Below, one piece after another: positions 1-13,090 of a stretch of DNA of 64,000 bases (the stretch's first letter is position 1; the number at the start of each line of letters is the position of its first letter). A program made the position numbers and the translations under genes. The notes beneath the pieces were generated by a model that was not told the DNA's origin, did not search any database, and saw only the letters and a program-made list of their open reading frames with translations. Where the stretch lies: assembly GCF_905220365.1 (NCBI RefSeq), contig NC_061129.1, forward strand, positions 7,130,803 through 7,194,802, in the 5' to 3' direction. Source of the DNA: Vanessa cardui. Its lineage: Eukaryota > Arthropoda > Insecta > Lepidoptera > Nymphalidae.

Positions 1-627
1 GTTTAAAGTTTGGTTGATTACACAATTTCAACATGTTTTAATACTTAATTTATCCAGTAGACGAAACGAACTGCGCGCAATAAGACAAGGAGACAAAAGA
101 AATGAGAATAAGTTATAAAGATACACAATACACCAGGTAGTAGGCACCTATATGTACACTGTACAGTAATAAAATACCTGCATTTATTAGCAAACTTCTG
201 TCAGTTGTCACTTGTCAGTATAAATTTGACATCAAAACAGCAACAGCGCACAGATAATCAGAAATAGTAAATACGTGTTAATATTTTAATAGAATATAAA
301 AATATAAATGTCATATTAAATATTTGTCTCGTTTCTTATTTTAGATTAATGTAACTAACTAAGGTGCGATATCATAAAGATTGCGCGAATAGCCTTTCTC
401 TGCAACCCAAATATCGTATCTAAGATAAAATAGCATAAGGTGATGTAAACAAAAATAATATTAGGTAATTCTGTAAAAAAAACGTTAATTGTAAATTTAC
501 TTATCATTTAACATAAGATTCTTTACACTAAGCCATAGTCTATATCGGAGATGGTTATATTTGCATCGTTGCACTGTAACTGTTTTCTAAACAATGGTCA
601 AGTAATTTATGTATATAATAAATAGAA
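1..627. other. AT-rich sequence, nothing recognised
   Basis: No coding region, tRNA or clear repeat is visible in these 627 bases. The stretch ends where LINE-like coding similarity starts. Confidence 0.5.
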
Positions 628-1130
628 ATGGTCAAAAATCTGTTCTTTACATCGATTCGATCGCGAATCTTCTTGAAATTTTCCACGGCGTACTTTGAGA
701 GAGCTAAAAAAGACAACAATCCACTGATTGCTCAGTCATGTCAATACACCTCCCGCAGAGGTAATCTTCTAGATAGACTCAGGCGACCTATGCACGTCCT
801 GAACGACGAAGACGATAGCTTCACTATCGCAAACGAGCCATTTGTAGGGAAAACCACACTACACACCTAACACTCACAGCGTTTCCGCCGGCGAAAACGA
901 GGACTCAAACTAGCGACGTCACGTAGGCGGCCGAGACGTCAGTAGAATCATTCAGTGTTTAGAATCACACCCATGTTCTGCGGCGAGGTGCGATCTCATA
1001 GGAGACACCCTCAGGACGAACTTTAAATTCGAACCCCGCCCTCAACCTCAGGGCTAAGGTTAGTTCTCGCCCGAACGTCCGTTGACGCTGTAAAGGCCAG
1101 TAGGGCCAACAGCAATACATCATACATAAA
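628..1130 (+). mobile_element. Degenerate non-LTR retrotransposon (LINE) 3' end
   Basis: The frame at about 660-840 reads like the extreme C-terminus of a jockey-type reverse transcriptase ORF: FSTAYFERAKKDNNPLI followed by a Tyr/Thr and Arg-rich tail. Downstream is a GC-richer 3' UTR with the motif GACGCTGTAAAGGCC...GGGCCAACAGC at about 1083-1112, then an A-rich end. The same UTR motif occurs in the LINE at 1991-2640 and at 17235. No full-length ORF remains. 5' truncated. Confidence 0.6.
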
Positions 1131-1990
1131 AAACAAATCTGTCCTTGACTTCCCTCTAATGCCTCTCTCCAAATATACTGATTGACTGTTTTCCATGAAG
1201 GAGATTTTTTCAATAAGTAGTAATTGATTTAAGGTATTTTTATCAAATATTTGCTGATTGTTTGAAATTTAAGATTTACTTATGGTTATTGGGGTCTGAA
1301 AACTTACTAGATTTAAAATTGGAAAAACTTTACCGGCTAATCTGGTAAGGAGATATACCAGGCTGATCGCAACTATTAAATATATTTGCATAATAGAGTG
1401 CATCAGTAATTGAACTAATCACCCTTACAAAAACCCCACCATCAAAGATTAGCAGTTTTCTTAACATTTAATGGAATGGCTATCTAATTACTGGTATATT
1501 TTATGGTAACTAAAGTATTAAATTTTCTTTGATCAACAATTCGAAACTGTTCACTATTTATGAGTTTATTATTATTCAAGACAATTTTGAACTGCGACTG
1601 CTAACTCTGCCAGTTTTAATTTTCTTTAAATTTAAGTACTTTGTAATGAGAAATTTCAATTTTATGTGAACATTTTTGCTAAAGAACACTATTTATTTAA
1701 ATAAATTAATTTATTTACATAGCAAAGTTGGCACAAATTCTGTTAATTATTAAGTTTGTACATTCAATGCCCACCTACTCTTAGGAATGCCAATAGTCAG
1801 CTACATGTACAGTCAGAGCAGGAAAACTTTGTCAGTTTTCAAATTCATTCCTTCATCAAATCGTAAACTCTTAGTACCGTTTGAAATTAAAGCACTAAAC
1901 TGACACCTGTATTTAAATTTAAACTTACATAGTATGATAACTTAGTTCAAATTAGTGTAACATCTTTGGACTACGTCTATACTCCAGCCA
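1131..1990. other. AT-rich intergenic sequence, nothing recognised
   Basis: It holds no convincing gene or repeat. A poly-T run at about 1991-2012 closes it and belongs to the following LINE. Confidence 0.5.
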
Positions 1991-2640
1991 ATTTTTTTTT
2001 TTTTTTTTTTTCGAATTGTCTGTTACTGTTGGCCAGAGTGGCCTCTACAGCGTCACCGGGCGGGGTGGCAAGTCACAGAAGACTCTGCCGGATGATGAGA
2101 GCCCACTGAAGGGCTCAGAGTACGCGCGTCCTAAGGGTGCCTCCTGTGAGGCCGGACCTCGGCTTAGGACGCCGTCGACGTCTGGAGGGAGGACAGTGTG
2201 TGCTCGGATAACCGTCACGCGCCTAAGCGCGGACGGTGAATAACGTAAGAGGGACCTCGACCCCGCCGGCGGGGTCGGTGTGTGTTGACTGTGTAGGTGG
2301 GACAGTTAGAGTTCGCCGATGTGATAGCATCGACGGGGGCGCATAGTACGTCCTTAGGACGTCTATGCATCGCATTGGCGTGCCACTGAGGGCTATACTT
2401 GCTCGTATTGAGTATGAGCGGGTTGGGATGACTCGATGCTTTATCGAAATATCTTATCGATATTTCTTTCATCACTTTCGTGATGGAGTCGAGTCCTAGG
2501 TCTCTGTGCAGATCGACGTTGCGCATGTAGAACGGGTAACCGGTCATCATACGCAAGCTTCGATTCTGTACGGCCTGTAAACGGAGCCAAATTCGATGTG
2601 GAATGTTTAATAACAAAGCGTTGCTTAGCAACCAACGTCA
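1991..2640 (-). mobile_element. 5'-truncated non-LTR retrotransposon (LINE), reverse orientation
   Basis: On the minus strand, 2631-2215 reads as a reverse-transcriptase C-terminal tail: LQAVQNRSLRMMTGYPFYMR, NVDLHRDLGLDS, then RYFDKASSHPNPLI. These are typical of jockey/CR1-group LINE ORF2 ends. A GC-rich 3' UTR follows (2270-2015), containing the GACGCTGTAGAGGCC motif. It ends in a poly-A, seen as poly-T at 1991-2012. Frame breaks near 2440 and the missing 5' part make it a dead copy. Confidence 0.72.
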
Positions 2641-3763
2641 GGCAGATGCTCAAAACATTTTTAGAAATATATACAACAATTATTTTTGATGTTAATAAAA
2701 ATTAAAATTGATGATTAATAATAAAATATTTAAGACAAAGGACTAAGCGCATTATTGGTTATAATTATAATACTTATGATCATCTGGAATAATGTAGATC
2801 TCAAAAATAATACCTCCAATTTTAAAATGGTATCAGAAATTACCTCGTAGTTATCTAATTCGCTTTATAAATTTATAATTTATCTATCGCCTCCCAAACG
2901 ACAGGACTCATTTATATTACTTTGAAACAGTGTTTTATAATATATATAAACCTGCGATTTCTTTACGTCAATATTAAAATATAGGGTTGTTAGTTTTGTA
3001 GTAATATTTTATTTATTTTTAAACTTTTATTTTAAGCTAATTTTCATATAAATTATGTATTGACCAGCTAAATAAAATTTTTGGATTCTGTATTAAATTA
3101 AAATGTTTGTGTTTAAACAGGAAACTGTGTTATAATGAATATAGTTGTAATTATAATAATTATTTTTTTTATTAAGAGTGTATCAACCCTAATTATGTTG
3201 ACTCATGGTTTGTTTACTAAGATTTCAGATCGAATGTGGCTGGAGTATAGTTTTACATAGAATGAAATCATTTAATCGCATAATTAGTCATTTAAAATTT
3301 AAATAAGATATGATTTATGATATCTTTTACTGAATTGTCAAAATATGTCTTACAGTGTTATATATTTTCGATCGGTGAAGCAGATTATCGCTAATACTGA
3401 GCACACGAAAATAAATCTTGAGGTGACGAAACTTTTCTTACCGTGACTGTACCTTTTGGTTCTTTTTTGTAAAGATTTATTTATAAATTATTAATGAATA
3501 CTACGATATTGAATTTATTTCTTATACATTAAATATAGTGTTGTATAATGTACATTGAAATTCTCATTGCATATATATTACTTATGTGTAAGAACTTACA
3601 TAATATTAATTTTAACTTATAATACAACTTATACAAAAATCGTCAGATAAATAAGGAACAAAGCTTTAAAATAAATTTCATCACATTCAAATTTATAACA
3701 TTACAGACTGTTAACGTCTAAAGTAAAAGGCTTTATCTCAATGTAAATTAATTTATTCATAAT
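2641..3763. other. AT-rich intergenic sequence downstream of PDE12
   Basis: No gene recognised. The part next to 3764 should contain the PDE12 3' UTR. Confidence 0.5.
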
Positions 3764-6700
3764 CTATTTAAATTGTAAGTCTGCTGCAATAGAAATATGA
3801 TCTGATGGAAAGACGATGCTTGGCAATGCAGTATGTGTCTTCAGCTCTTCTATACTGGGAAATGGTATAACCTAAAAAAAAACATTAATTATTACTCCAT
3901 TTTTAAATTAAAACAAGGCAGATGGAATGAATTATTATGTGACGCAACAAAAGCGAATATAAATTCTCAATACTGCGAACAATCCGTATATTTATTTTTA
4001 AGTCAATAAAACAAAACAAATTACTTCATAAACGACTGAGAATATGCATTCGTTTTAGGTTTTGTCTTTGCCTTTATTCCTGTTCCATCTATATAATATT
4101 CTGAGCTCCTCATCTGCCTTTCGTTTGTATGAAAATGTATAATTCTTATATTTCAGAAGCATATGTGTAATAATTATTCTTATAAACCATAAAGAACGAT
4201 CATCAATAATTTGACTTAACATTGAATTAGACGTTAAAAGTAAACGATTCAGGACATTTTATTTTTTCTAGCCCGACGGTTGAAAATAACAATCGCTTGA
4301 TACATATTCGACATACCTGCTCTACTTTCAAATTATCCTTTTCGTAAAAAATATAATCCAAACAATCAGCAAAGCCTTCAGTATAATTTGTGTACTGTGG
4401 AGTTCCACAGGCACTATCCAACGAAATTTCTTGTGACAAGCTTAAACCAGTAACAGCTTCGCTTGGATCTAAAATTATTATTATTAATATTTCTTTGGTT
4501 AGTATTTTGAACTTGTTTTTTTAATTTTTTAAGATTAGTGTTGTTAGCCGTGTACCCTTTTAATATCTAGCTTCAGTAGTACTCTACTAATAGGATATGC
4601 ATATTGAACAATTAAATATTCGAAATGATTCAAAAACTTCTCAGGGTGATGTTTACTTGCATAAAATTGATTATTATTATTTATACGGCTTCATTTTATT
4701 TATTATTAATACATATACATAAACTTACTTGATTTCCAATCAGGTAAGCTACTAGGAGCTACACCTGTTGTATACAGTTGATAAATGCCACATGATGGAA
4801 CACTATTAAAATCACCACTTAATATGAGACTGATCCTCTTTTCTGGATACTAAAAAGTAATTAAATATTCATATATTTCACATTCAGAAGTTGTAAGGTT
4901 TATAAAAATAAGCTTTATTTGTTGCACATAATAGGAGTTAAAAAAACAGCAACAACACCTACGGAAGATTCAGGGTAAATTATAGCAAACTTAAAAACGA
5001 GTTTGGCCTAAGTTAAAAGTTTCGATTTTTTTTTTTGCCATTAATACATTTGACAGGTATACAAGTGATAGAACATTAGATTAGTTTTAATGACACAAAA
5101 TTAATATTATGTTGACCAGCACAAAATATTTTGCTTCACTAAAATACCAATCTTAGTCATAAATTAATTTAAATTTGCTTTATTTTTATCATTCAGTTAT
5201 GCATATGTATAATGTTATGATTAAGAACACAACAATTGCTACTGGGAGAAATATACCTGTTTTCTTAATTTTTTCTGTAAATCTCCCAACCAGTATATAA
5301 TAATGCCACCCTGGAGTAATCTAATATGATCTGCATCGGGATGAAAATATAAATGTGTATTGCCAACTAAAATAATTTCATCTACATTTTCTATTGATTG
5401 TAAAATAGATGCACTTGCTACAGTTGATCTGTCCAATATTCTCTCTAATAATGGTGCATTGTCTTTAATTCCTTCCCAAATTGCTTTTAAACAAGTTTCG
5501 CTTTTTAAGGCTGATGCTAAAAATATATTGTCTTCGCCAATAAGCCTAGAAAATAATTTGTTTTAAATTCATTGCATACACAGAAAAAAATCATACTAAA
5601 CCTAATCAATACTACCATTAAGAATTAATTTAGGTACTATACTTTTTCAGACATGCTAATGTTATATATATAACTATGTACCTTAATTTTTTTATAAGTG
5701 TTAAAAGCAGGAGCTCTTACAGATACTTTTATTACTTTAGGTTTATTTAAAGCTTTGCGTTCTGCATAGTATATCTGACCTAGAATTTAGTAACCTTTAC
5801 TGCAATTTGGTTTTTGATATCTTTTCTATAACAAATAAATATTTAATTACTTGAATCTGTCTTTTCTATAGAAGCATGCCAACCCCTCAGCAACAGCTTT
5901 CCCTTTTTTATAAAATAGTCCTTCTAAACCCTCACACCCTAAGAATGGTTTTAAACTGCTATTAAAAACTTTCAAATCTACTTCTTGTAGACAAATTATA
6001 TCAGCATTGTAACCTGAAAACATAATCAAATTTCAATACATTCATATCTTGAAAACTAAATTTAGATTTTTAAATATTTTTTTAAGGATAAATATAATTA
6101 ACTTTCTATGTGTCCCTGCCCCCCTTGCTTATAAATGTATGTTGCATGGAATAACTATTATTCCAACCAAAGAAAAATTAAGACAAATAAAGAACCTTGA
6201 CTTTCAAATGACATATAATTTTTCAAGTACTTAGATTGTATGTTAGTTACATGATATAGTATTGTATTAATAATTAACACAAATTTATCAAGGACCATAT
6301 CATTAAAGTAAAACAGTTCTAAATTTAAAAATCAGGGACAATATAGAGCTCTGTAACTGTAACAATCAGATAAACAAAGTAAAAATCTATCTATAATCAT
6401 GATCAAACTGGATATCATATATAATCACAGAAATAAGACCAATGAACCGAGATTATATACAAAAATATATTAGTCTAAAAAAAAAAAACTGAAAACTGAA
6501 ACAATCAGGTAATCCAAAATAATTTCATATCCATCACCTGATCTAAAACCAAGAAAATATTGATACATCCATATCCACATCTGATATGACATATTCATAA
6601 CATTTCCTGTTCAGAATTTGGTGTTATGATTTCTTATAACTTATGCATTTCTTACTTATTAGCTTACCTTTTAATTCTTTTAATATAAGCTGTTTCCTAT

Positions 6701-7791
6701 AGTCAATATGTAGGGCATATGGTGGGCAATATGGATGTAAAACTGTTCGGCTGAAGTCAGAGTCACAATATAAATCTGCTAAAATGTTATATGAAACACA
6801 GCGAAAACTGAAAAGATATATTATTTTATGGGAATATATGTACATTCTTAGATATACAATTATAGCTATCAAATACAACTAAAGTACCAAAAAAAAAAAA
6901 TAAGTTTGAGTTACAGATTATATGTATTACCTCTTCTCTTTTAATTTATTAACTGTGAAAACTTGTCGATTTTCAAAAGGACAAGGACCAGGCCCAGCTT
7001 CCACTGTATTCTTTGTCATACTTTCCACCATAGGACCTATGTTACTTTTATTTACTGGAAAAAATATAAAACACCTCTATACAGAGAGCAAAAATCTTAA
7101 ATATATCCTTAATGTGTAATCTAACAATACCTGGTGTGCAGGCCAGCTTTAATTTCATACCGACATCTTCTTTTGTTGGTGTATAGTAATAGCTATTTGT
7201 AATAAATTCCCAATCAATATGTATTTCACTCACTTCATTTCCTTTCTCATTATGTGCTTTACCTCTGTACCAATTAAATATACTTAGCTCAATATCCGTA
7301 TGATAAGTTTCGAAATTTTCCGGAAAAACTGGAAACCCCATTAATATACTTTTTGGTAAATTAAAATTAACAACCCATGGTGCGTTAAGAATAATATCAT
7401 ACAAATGGTCCGAAATTTTTAAAATCGGTTCTTTATACGAAAATAGTTCAGAACAAGTTGCCTCTTTAGAAATCGGATTCCTTTTATTATCGTATATCGT
7501 TACCTCAATTTCTTGTTCTTTATTAGGTCCTTTATTCTTTGTTTTCTTATTAATAATCTTTTGTACGTTTGTAGCAATACGAGTACATAACGTTTCCAAA
7601 GTTTCAGACGATTTTCTACTTAGGTTAAATTGTCGCACATTATCTTTATTATTAAAAAGAAATGATATATCAACTTTGCCATGATCTTTAATATACCTAA
7701 AATAGCACTTATTTTGATTCATATTGTTACTTTTGGAAATCGAAATCAGAGAATTAATCGAACGGAATAATATTATGCACTTTTTAACCAT
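3764..7791 (-). CDS. Pde12: 2',5'-phosphodiesterase 12 (PDE12-type, exonuclease-endonuclease-phosphatase family), 8 exons, ~585 aa
   Basis: Exons, in transcript order: 7791-7131, 7054-6931, 6807-6668, 6013-5851, 5545-5257, 4849-4729, 4468-4317, 3871-3764. All introns are GT-AG and phases agree. The family removes poly(A) tails from mitochondrial RNAs and cleaves 2',5'-oligoadenylate. The catalytic EEP core starts near residue 262. Its motifs are visible: SYNILAD (N269), CLQEVD (E319), VGNTHLYFHP (N425, H427), SGDFNSVPS (D472, N474) and PSDHI (D574, H575). The N-terminal 260 residues are the poorly conserved PDE12-specific part. The first 20 residues carry Lys and Arg among hydrophobic residues, which fits a mitochondrial targeting peptide. 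The start is the first ATG of the open frame; a second in-frame Met lies 22 codons on. The partner Sec61 beta gene is divergent, about 0.7 kb away. PDE12 is favoured over Angel/CCR4 because of the motif wording and the long N-terminus. Confidence 0.93.
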
Positions 7792-8487
7792 GCTATTTTT
7801 TGAAAAATTGCAGCACTCAGCCCATAGATCTCTAGATTTAGATCAGTTAGACAATCAGAAATTCGATTCTGTACTCGCCATTCACTATCACTACGTACTA
7901 TCGTCTATCAATCATCATCATATGTCTCTTGTCATTGTCAGAGCTGCTTATGTCAGCTGCCAAAACTAAAATGTTACTTGTCAAAATCTAAAATTGAGGT
8001 ATAAAGTAAAGAAAAAAATTCAGAAGAGTTGAATGAATATCATTGTATAATTATTATTACCAAAACAGAATGTTTTGGTAATAATAATTATAAAATTATA
8101 TATGCACCTTGGTATATTATTTTATAAACAAAGATGTCTAGTATATGTACAAGAAAATAGAATCATATAATCAATTTAAGAAGTAATCTAAAGTTTGTAA
8201 GTAGTTAGGTAAAAGTTTTCTTAAAAGGGTCGTATTATACAAAAAATGAGTATATTAATTTTTTTAAAGCCTTTTTTAATGATTTGCGATATTCGTTTGG
8301 CAACACTACCACACGACGTCGACGTGTCAACTTCATTTATACGCGTTGCAGAGTTGATCGCCAACTCGTACTTAGTGGCATTTATTATTTCTAAAAGGGC
8401 TGTCTTCTACATTGTGCTGTTGTCGATATAAAACTAGAATCTTAATATTGTGAAAGTGATTATAATTTAGTACATTCAAACATAAAA
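7792..8487. promoter_or_regulatory. Divergent promoter region between PDE12 and Sec61 beta
   Basis: The two start codons face away from each other across about 700 bp, so both promoters and 5' leaders must lie here unless there are distant leader exons. The region contains a perfect 22-bp inverted repeat at 8046-8092. A GC-richer patch at 8300-8360, with ACGACGTCGACGTG, is a candidate core for Sec61 beta. No transcription start is demonstrated. Confidence 0.45.
8046..8092. repeat. Perfect inverted repeat (22-bp arms, 3-base loop)
   Basis: The arms 8046-8067 and 8071-8092 are exact reverse complements around GAA. The arm core is ACCAAAACA / TGTTTTGGT flanked by AT-rich sequence. It sits in the PDE12/Sec61 beta spacer. 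Confidence 0.9.
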
Positions 8488-8947
8488 ATGGTACAAAAAT
8501 TAGTTAATCTTAATTTTAAAAAGTTATGAAAATATTGTTCTCATACTGTAACATTTAATTTCAGCCAGCCGCACCAAGTTCTACATCGGTGGGATCAGGA
8601 AGTCGTTCTCCGAGCAAGGCAAGTGCAGCACCACGATCATCTAGTGGTGGTACCGTGAGACAACGTAAGTCAACTACAACCACTACTGCGGCAAGAAGTC
8701 GTACCACTGGCGCTGGATCCGGTGGAATGTGGCGTTTCTATACAGATGATTCTCCTGGCGTCAAAGTGTGAGTATAATGACAGGCTGATGTTGATGATAA
8801 TTTTCTTTACATTTATTTACTAATGGACTACAATGATTAAATAACGATTTTATTTTCAGGGGTCCAGTTCCAGTTTTGGTTATGTCTTTGTTGTTCATTG
8901 CATCCGTATTTATGTTGCATATTTGGGGTAAATACACAAGAGCTTAA
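8488..8947 (+). CDS. Sec61beta: Sec61 translocon subunit beta, 3 exons, 97 aa
   Basis: Exons 8488-8490, 8565-8767 and 8860-8947. This is the small tail-anchored subunit of the ER protein-conducting channel. The protein has a Ser/Thr/Ala-rich cytosolic N-terminus (SSTSVGSGSRSPSKAS), the conserved GGMWRFYTDDSPGVKVGPV block, and one C-terminal membrane helix (VLVMSLLFIASVFMLHIWGK) ending KYTRA. Length matches animal Sec61 beta (about 96-100 aa). The coding part of exon 1 is only the ATG: it is followed at once by GT at 8491, and a 74-bp intron leads to an exon opening PAAPSS, which is the expected residue 2 onward. No other nearby ATG gives an in-frame join. AATAAA signals lie shortly downstream, near 9065. 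Confidence 0.95.
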
Positions 8948-10521
8948 ATAAGCTCCGTTGAATTTATATAATAAATAATTAATTATAATTCTATGATAAG
9001 AGAGTGAAAGAATATGTTATGAGAAGTGCTTTTATTATACATGAAAGTATCTAGTTTTAAATTGGAATAAATTATTTTGTTCTTTATAATAAATTTTAAG
9101 TATTTCATTTTTCGTTTTATTACAGTAATGTAATACAATCCCACTTATAAAGAATACTTATTTAATTTGAATCTATTACAAACAAATACAACTGAATTTT
9201 GCTGACATTCATTATGTGTGTATCTGTATACAAAGCATATACGGAAAGTAGTCAATTTTTTACAATTAATGGTTAATTCTATTATTTGAGTGTTTTTTAT
9301 AAGTCTCATGAAAAAATATATTTAGAGATAGGATAGGTCCATGAATTATGTCAATTATCTCTGGTTTGCTATAGTACAATGTTTTTTTATTAAAAATGAT
9401 TACTGTGTACCAATAAACATGACACAACAGTATGAACTATAAAAAGACAATTACAAAAAAAATACAGTCTGAAATTTATCTAACTTTACTAGAAATAATA
9501 ATAAAAAATTCATAATGAAATCTAAATTAAAAAGCTAAATTTGTTTATGGTACAATAGCTGACTAAAATTAAATTGATATTTAAATATAACAAAAAAGAT
9601 TTACAAGGACAGATTTATGGAAGACACTTGAAAAGAACCCTCTGTAAAACTTGAGTTCCATCACATTTCAGTTTTTTTAATTTGACATTAATCTTACTTT
9701 TTTGCATTTTTATTTTTTTTATAAAGAAAAACAAATGTTTCTATAAAAAAATACTGTTTATTAAACACTTACATCAATGAGGCATAGTGCTACTTATAAA
9801 TCTAAGAGTTCATTTCGGTGTATATACATGATCAGCCTTATTATTTAATTTGAGATTTAAGTACTTATATCATTAAAGTTATAACACAATATGGCTTAAG
9901 CGTGATTAGTTTCATAAAATCACTAATCATAGTTTGTGCTTTTTAACTTTATTTATTTAAACAATGATTTTTATAAAACTCAACCTCTCACTGTTTTGTA
10001 TAATTATTGAGAATAATATCATTTTTATAATAATACTACTTCAAAACTTGAACACATGATTACCAAATTGATTGACAAATAAAGGATATGTAAGAAATGT
10101 AGAATTTTACACACAAATACCTACATAATAAATATACACTCAAAAATATTTTTTTTGTAACAGCTGTATGTTTAAATGCATATATGTAGCTTTATAAAAC
10201 TGGTGTTAATAATTATTATATACTAAGATTTATAAAACGAAAACATAAAAAAAGCTTTTATACAACTAAGAATTCATGAACATATTTACACTATCAGCCT
10301 TATTGATAATCTTGAGATTTCTTTTATTACTATAAAATGAAATGAAGCTAAATGTGATCAGTTGTGTTTTTTAACAAAATCCACATTAACATATATTTTT
10401 GATAATTAATCTCCATAATTTATGTCTGAAATTTTAAAATGTTATGTCATGGTAATTGTAGTCTCATTTACATTTTAAAAGTTTTAAATCTTCATTTAAA
10501 ACTAATTTCGATCATTATTTA
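8948..10521. other. Convergent spacer: Sec61 beta 3' UTR and frizzled 3' UTR
   Basis: AT-rich sequence with no coding potential. It should hold the two convergent 3' UTRs, and an AATAAA lies near 9065 for Sec61 beta. A short theme (ATCAGCCTTATT followed by TTGAGATTT) appears at about 9830 and again at about 10290, which suggests a small local duplication. Confidence 0.5.
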
Positions 10522-12300
10522 TCATACATATGCTTCAGTTCTTCTACCTTTTATTCGATCAAAAAACTGATGCCAAGACACTAATGTCTTTCCTGACCAA
10601 ATCCAAAAACTTGATGTAATCCCAACTATCATTGTCATAAGATACTTTATCATAAACATTTCAAATTTAGGCCTTTCAGTTTCTTGATGTGTAAATGGAC
10701 ATGGTATGGAGTACAATGGAGTAGAGCACATATCACGATGCCAAGTTCTCATCCAACTATCAAAATGAGCTTGTTCATAAAATAAACAAGCTATTACTAT
10801 AAGAGCTGGAACTGTATATAGAACTCCAAAAATACCAATTCTTATCATTAACTTTTCTAGTTTGTCAGTTTTAGTTCCATCATGTTTCATAACAGTCCTT
10901 ATCCGGAAGAGTGAAACAAAGCCAGCAAACAAAAATATAGTGCCCAAGACTAAATATGCACATAATGGTGCTAATACAAATCCTCGAAGGGCTTCTGCAT
11001 CCCACAGTCCCACATAACAAACTCCTGATAAAATATCACCTGTAAACAAATAAATAAAATTATATTACAGAAATAAATGGTTTTTTATCTTTCAATTACA
11101 AAGACAAGAGCACTTACCATCAACTTTACCCATAGCTAAAATTGAAATTGTTTTGATGGCGGGAACTGCCCAAGCGGCCAAATGAAAATACTGAGAGTTT
11201 GCTTCAATGGCTTCATGCCCCCATTTGAGACCCGCAGCCAAAAACCATGTTAGAGTTAATATTACCCACCAGATACTTGAAGCCATACTGAAGAAATATA
11301 CTACCATGAATAGAATTGTACATGGTTCATGTTTTGTTCCTTGTGTGATAACTGAGACATTTGGTAATCTTGTTCCACTAATTGTCGAAGGAAAAGGGCC
11401 TTGACAACAAACACTATCTTTAGCACTCCAGCCCATTACATATGCAGCAGCAACCATTAGATAGCAAACTGATAAGAAAATTATTGGTCTCTCCGGATAG
11501 CGAAATCGGTCTGTATCTATCAAAAAGGTCATGACAGTAAATAAGCAACTTATTGCACAGAGTGTAGCCCAAATACCAATCCACAATCTGGCAAATGTTT
11601 TTTCATCCTCACTGAAAAACATTCCATTGCAGGGTGCTCCACAGTTATATTCAGTTTTTTCCCCAACTTTCAGAGAGTATTCTAAATCCAAACTTTCCGG
11701 TATTTTAAATTGAATGGGGCAAACAAAACCAATGTTTTTGGCTCCATGCAATTTTGTGGGATCCCTTTCATAATTATTTTTGTAGTCAACCTTAGGAAGC
11801 TTAGTCACAGAAGGCTTTTTTGATTCATGTGTAACATTATTATCTCCAACACAAACAACATTTTCATCTGTTACAACTGGCCATTTTAAACAATCCAAAT
11901 CCTTTGGCCACTTCAAGTCAAAATTTTTTAACAGTTCTTCACAGTTATGTCTAGCCGATTCACATAAGTGACGACAAGGCGGTATTGGTTTATTCAAAAT
12001 AGTACAAACAGGAGCATACACCGAACATAAAAAGAATTTTAGATCTGGTGAACAGTTAACTTTAACAAGCGGTGTATATTGATGGACCTCAAGGCCAGCA
12101 TCTTCTTGTTTGGCGTGGTTAAGCAAGTTCGGAAAAATTGTTTGATTATATCTTAACTGTTGACAAAATTGTATTGTGATGGGTTCACATCGTCCATGTT
12201 GCGGTAAGCTATCACCTTGGTATACCGTCACACTTGATCCTTTAACTAACATAAACAACTGAAACAATGCATTAATATACAAAGTGAAAAGTCTTTCCAT
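10522..12300 (-). CDS. fz: Frizzled (Fz1-type Wnt / planar polarity receptor), 2 exons, 566 aa
   Basis: Exons 12300-11118 and 11039-10522, joined by a 78-bp intron in the codon for the Gly of VDGDILSGVCYVGL. This is a seven-pass Wnt receptor at the plasma membrane. A hydrophobic signal peptide covers about residues 1-22. The cysteine-rich domain follows, with all ten cysteines (38, 46, 83, 92, 99, 109, 113, 120, 137, 150) and an N-glycosylation site at N52. Then come a linker and seven membrane helices. The Dishevelled-binding KTxxxW motif is present as KTLVSW starting at residue 545. The tail is short and ends TEAYV. Features such as AGLEVHQYTPLVKV and the VCTILNKPIPPCR loop look like Drosophila fz and vertebrate FZD1/2/7 rather than fz2, fz3 or smoothened. 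The length is close to that of Drosophila fz. It is divergent from ANAPC5, with 790 bp between the two starts. Confidence 0.94.
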
Positions 12301-13090
12301 TTTATAAACTCAACGTAAAACTAATATAAATAAATTATAATACTATAAAAACTATCATTTTTGATTACTAAGCTCATGAACACAAGATCAAAATGCCATG
12401 TTATTTTAAAAACAAAAATGTGAATACAGAGGCCATATTTCCCATTTCACATTAACTCGTTTAAAGTTTACACTTGCTTGACATAGAAGCTAAATGAATT
12501 AAGGTTATTTTCAACAAAAATTATACAAATTTTAAATAAAGGAATATTTGATTTGTTATTTCAAAAACTAGTAGAATTTAATGAATATATTTTTTTCTAT
12601 ATGATTTACTAGAGCCTGAGAACATATTTTTTATATTTATACACGCATGGGTATGGGTGCTGACAGCTAATCGATTGTTGTTTTTACATATAAATTCGTT
12701 TATTCTACTTATGAAATCAATTGAAAATTTCTGCTGCATATTTTTACACTTTAATTATTGATGGAAGCTACCTACATAAAATACACCAATAATTATCCTT
12801 TTAGATACTTAATCTGTGATAAAAAACTTGTATGGCACTCATGTCACTTTGACAATATTGTGGTAAATATTTGAATTGAGTTGAAGTAGTATACTGAATT
12901 AAAATTAAATAATATTTAGTTTTCACTTTGGTATAATGTGTTTTTGAATGACATAACAAATTAAATAAATATAAATTTAGTCTAACGTTAAATAAAAAAT
13001 ATTCCTAGATCAATCCACAATTTGATTCGTTCAACTGGCATAAAGACAACGAAAATAACGTTAATATTAGAGTATTCTTGTCTTTATATA
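12301..13090. promoter_or_regulatory. Divergent promoter region between frizzled and ANAPC5
   Basis: 790 bp between two start codons on opposite strands. It is AT-rich and carries no recognisable repeat or coding sequence. Both leaders and promoters are expected here, but I see no clear core element. Confidence 0.4.

Noticed and set aside
2016..2243. Plus-strand ORF in the LINE region
   Set aside because: It is the antisense of the LINE 3' UTR, not a gene.
7724..7969. Plus-strand ORF opposite the PDE12 start
   Set aside because: Antisense shadow with no recognisable domain.
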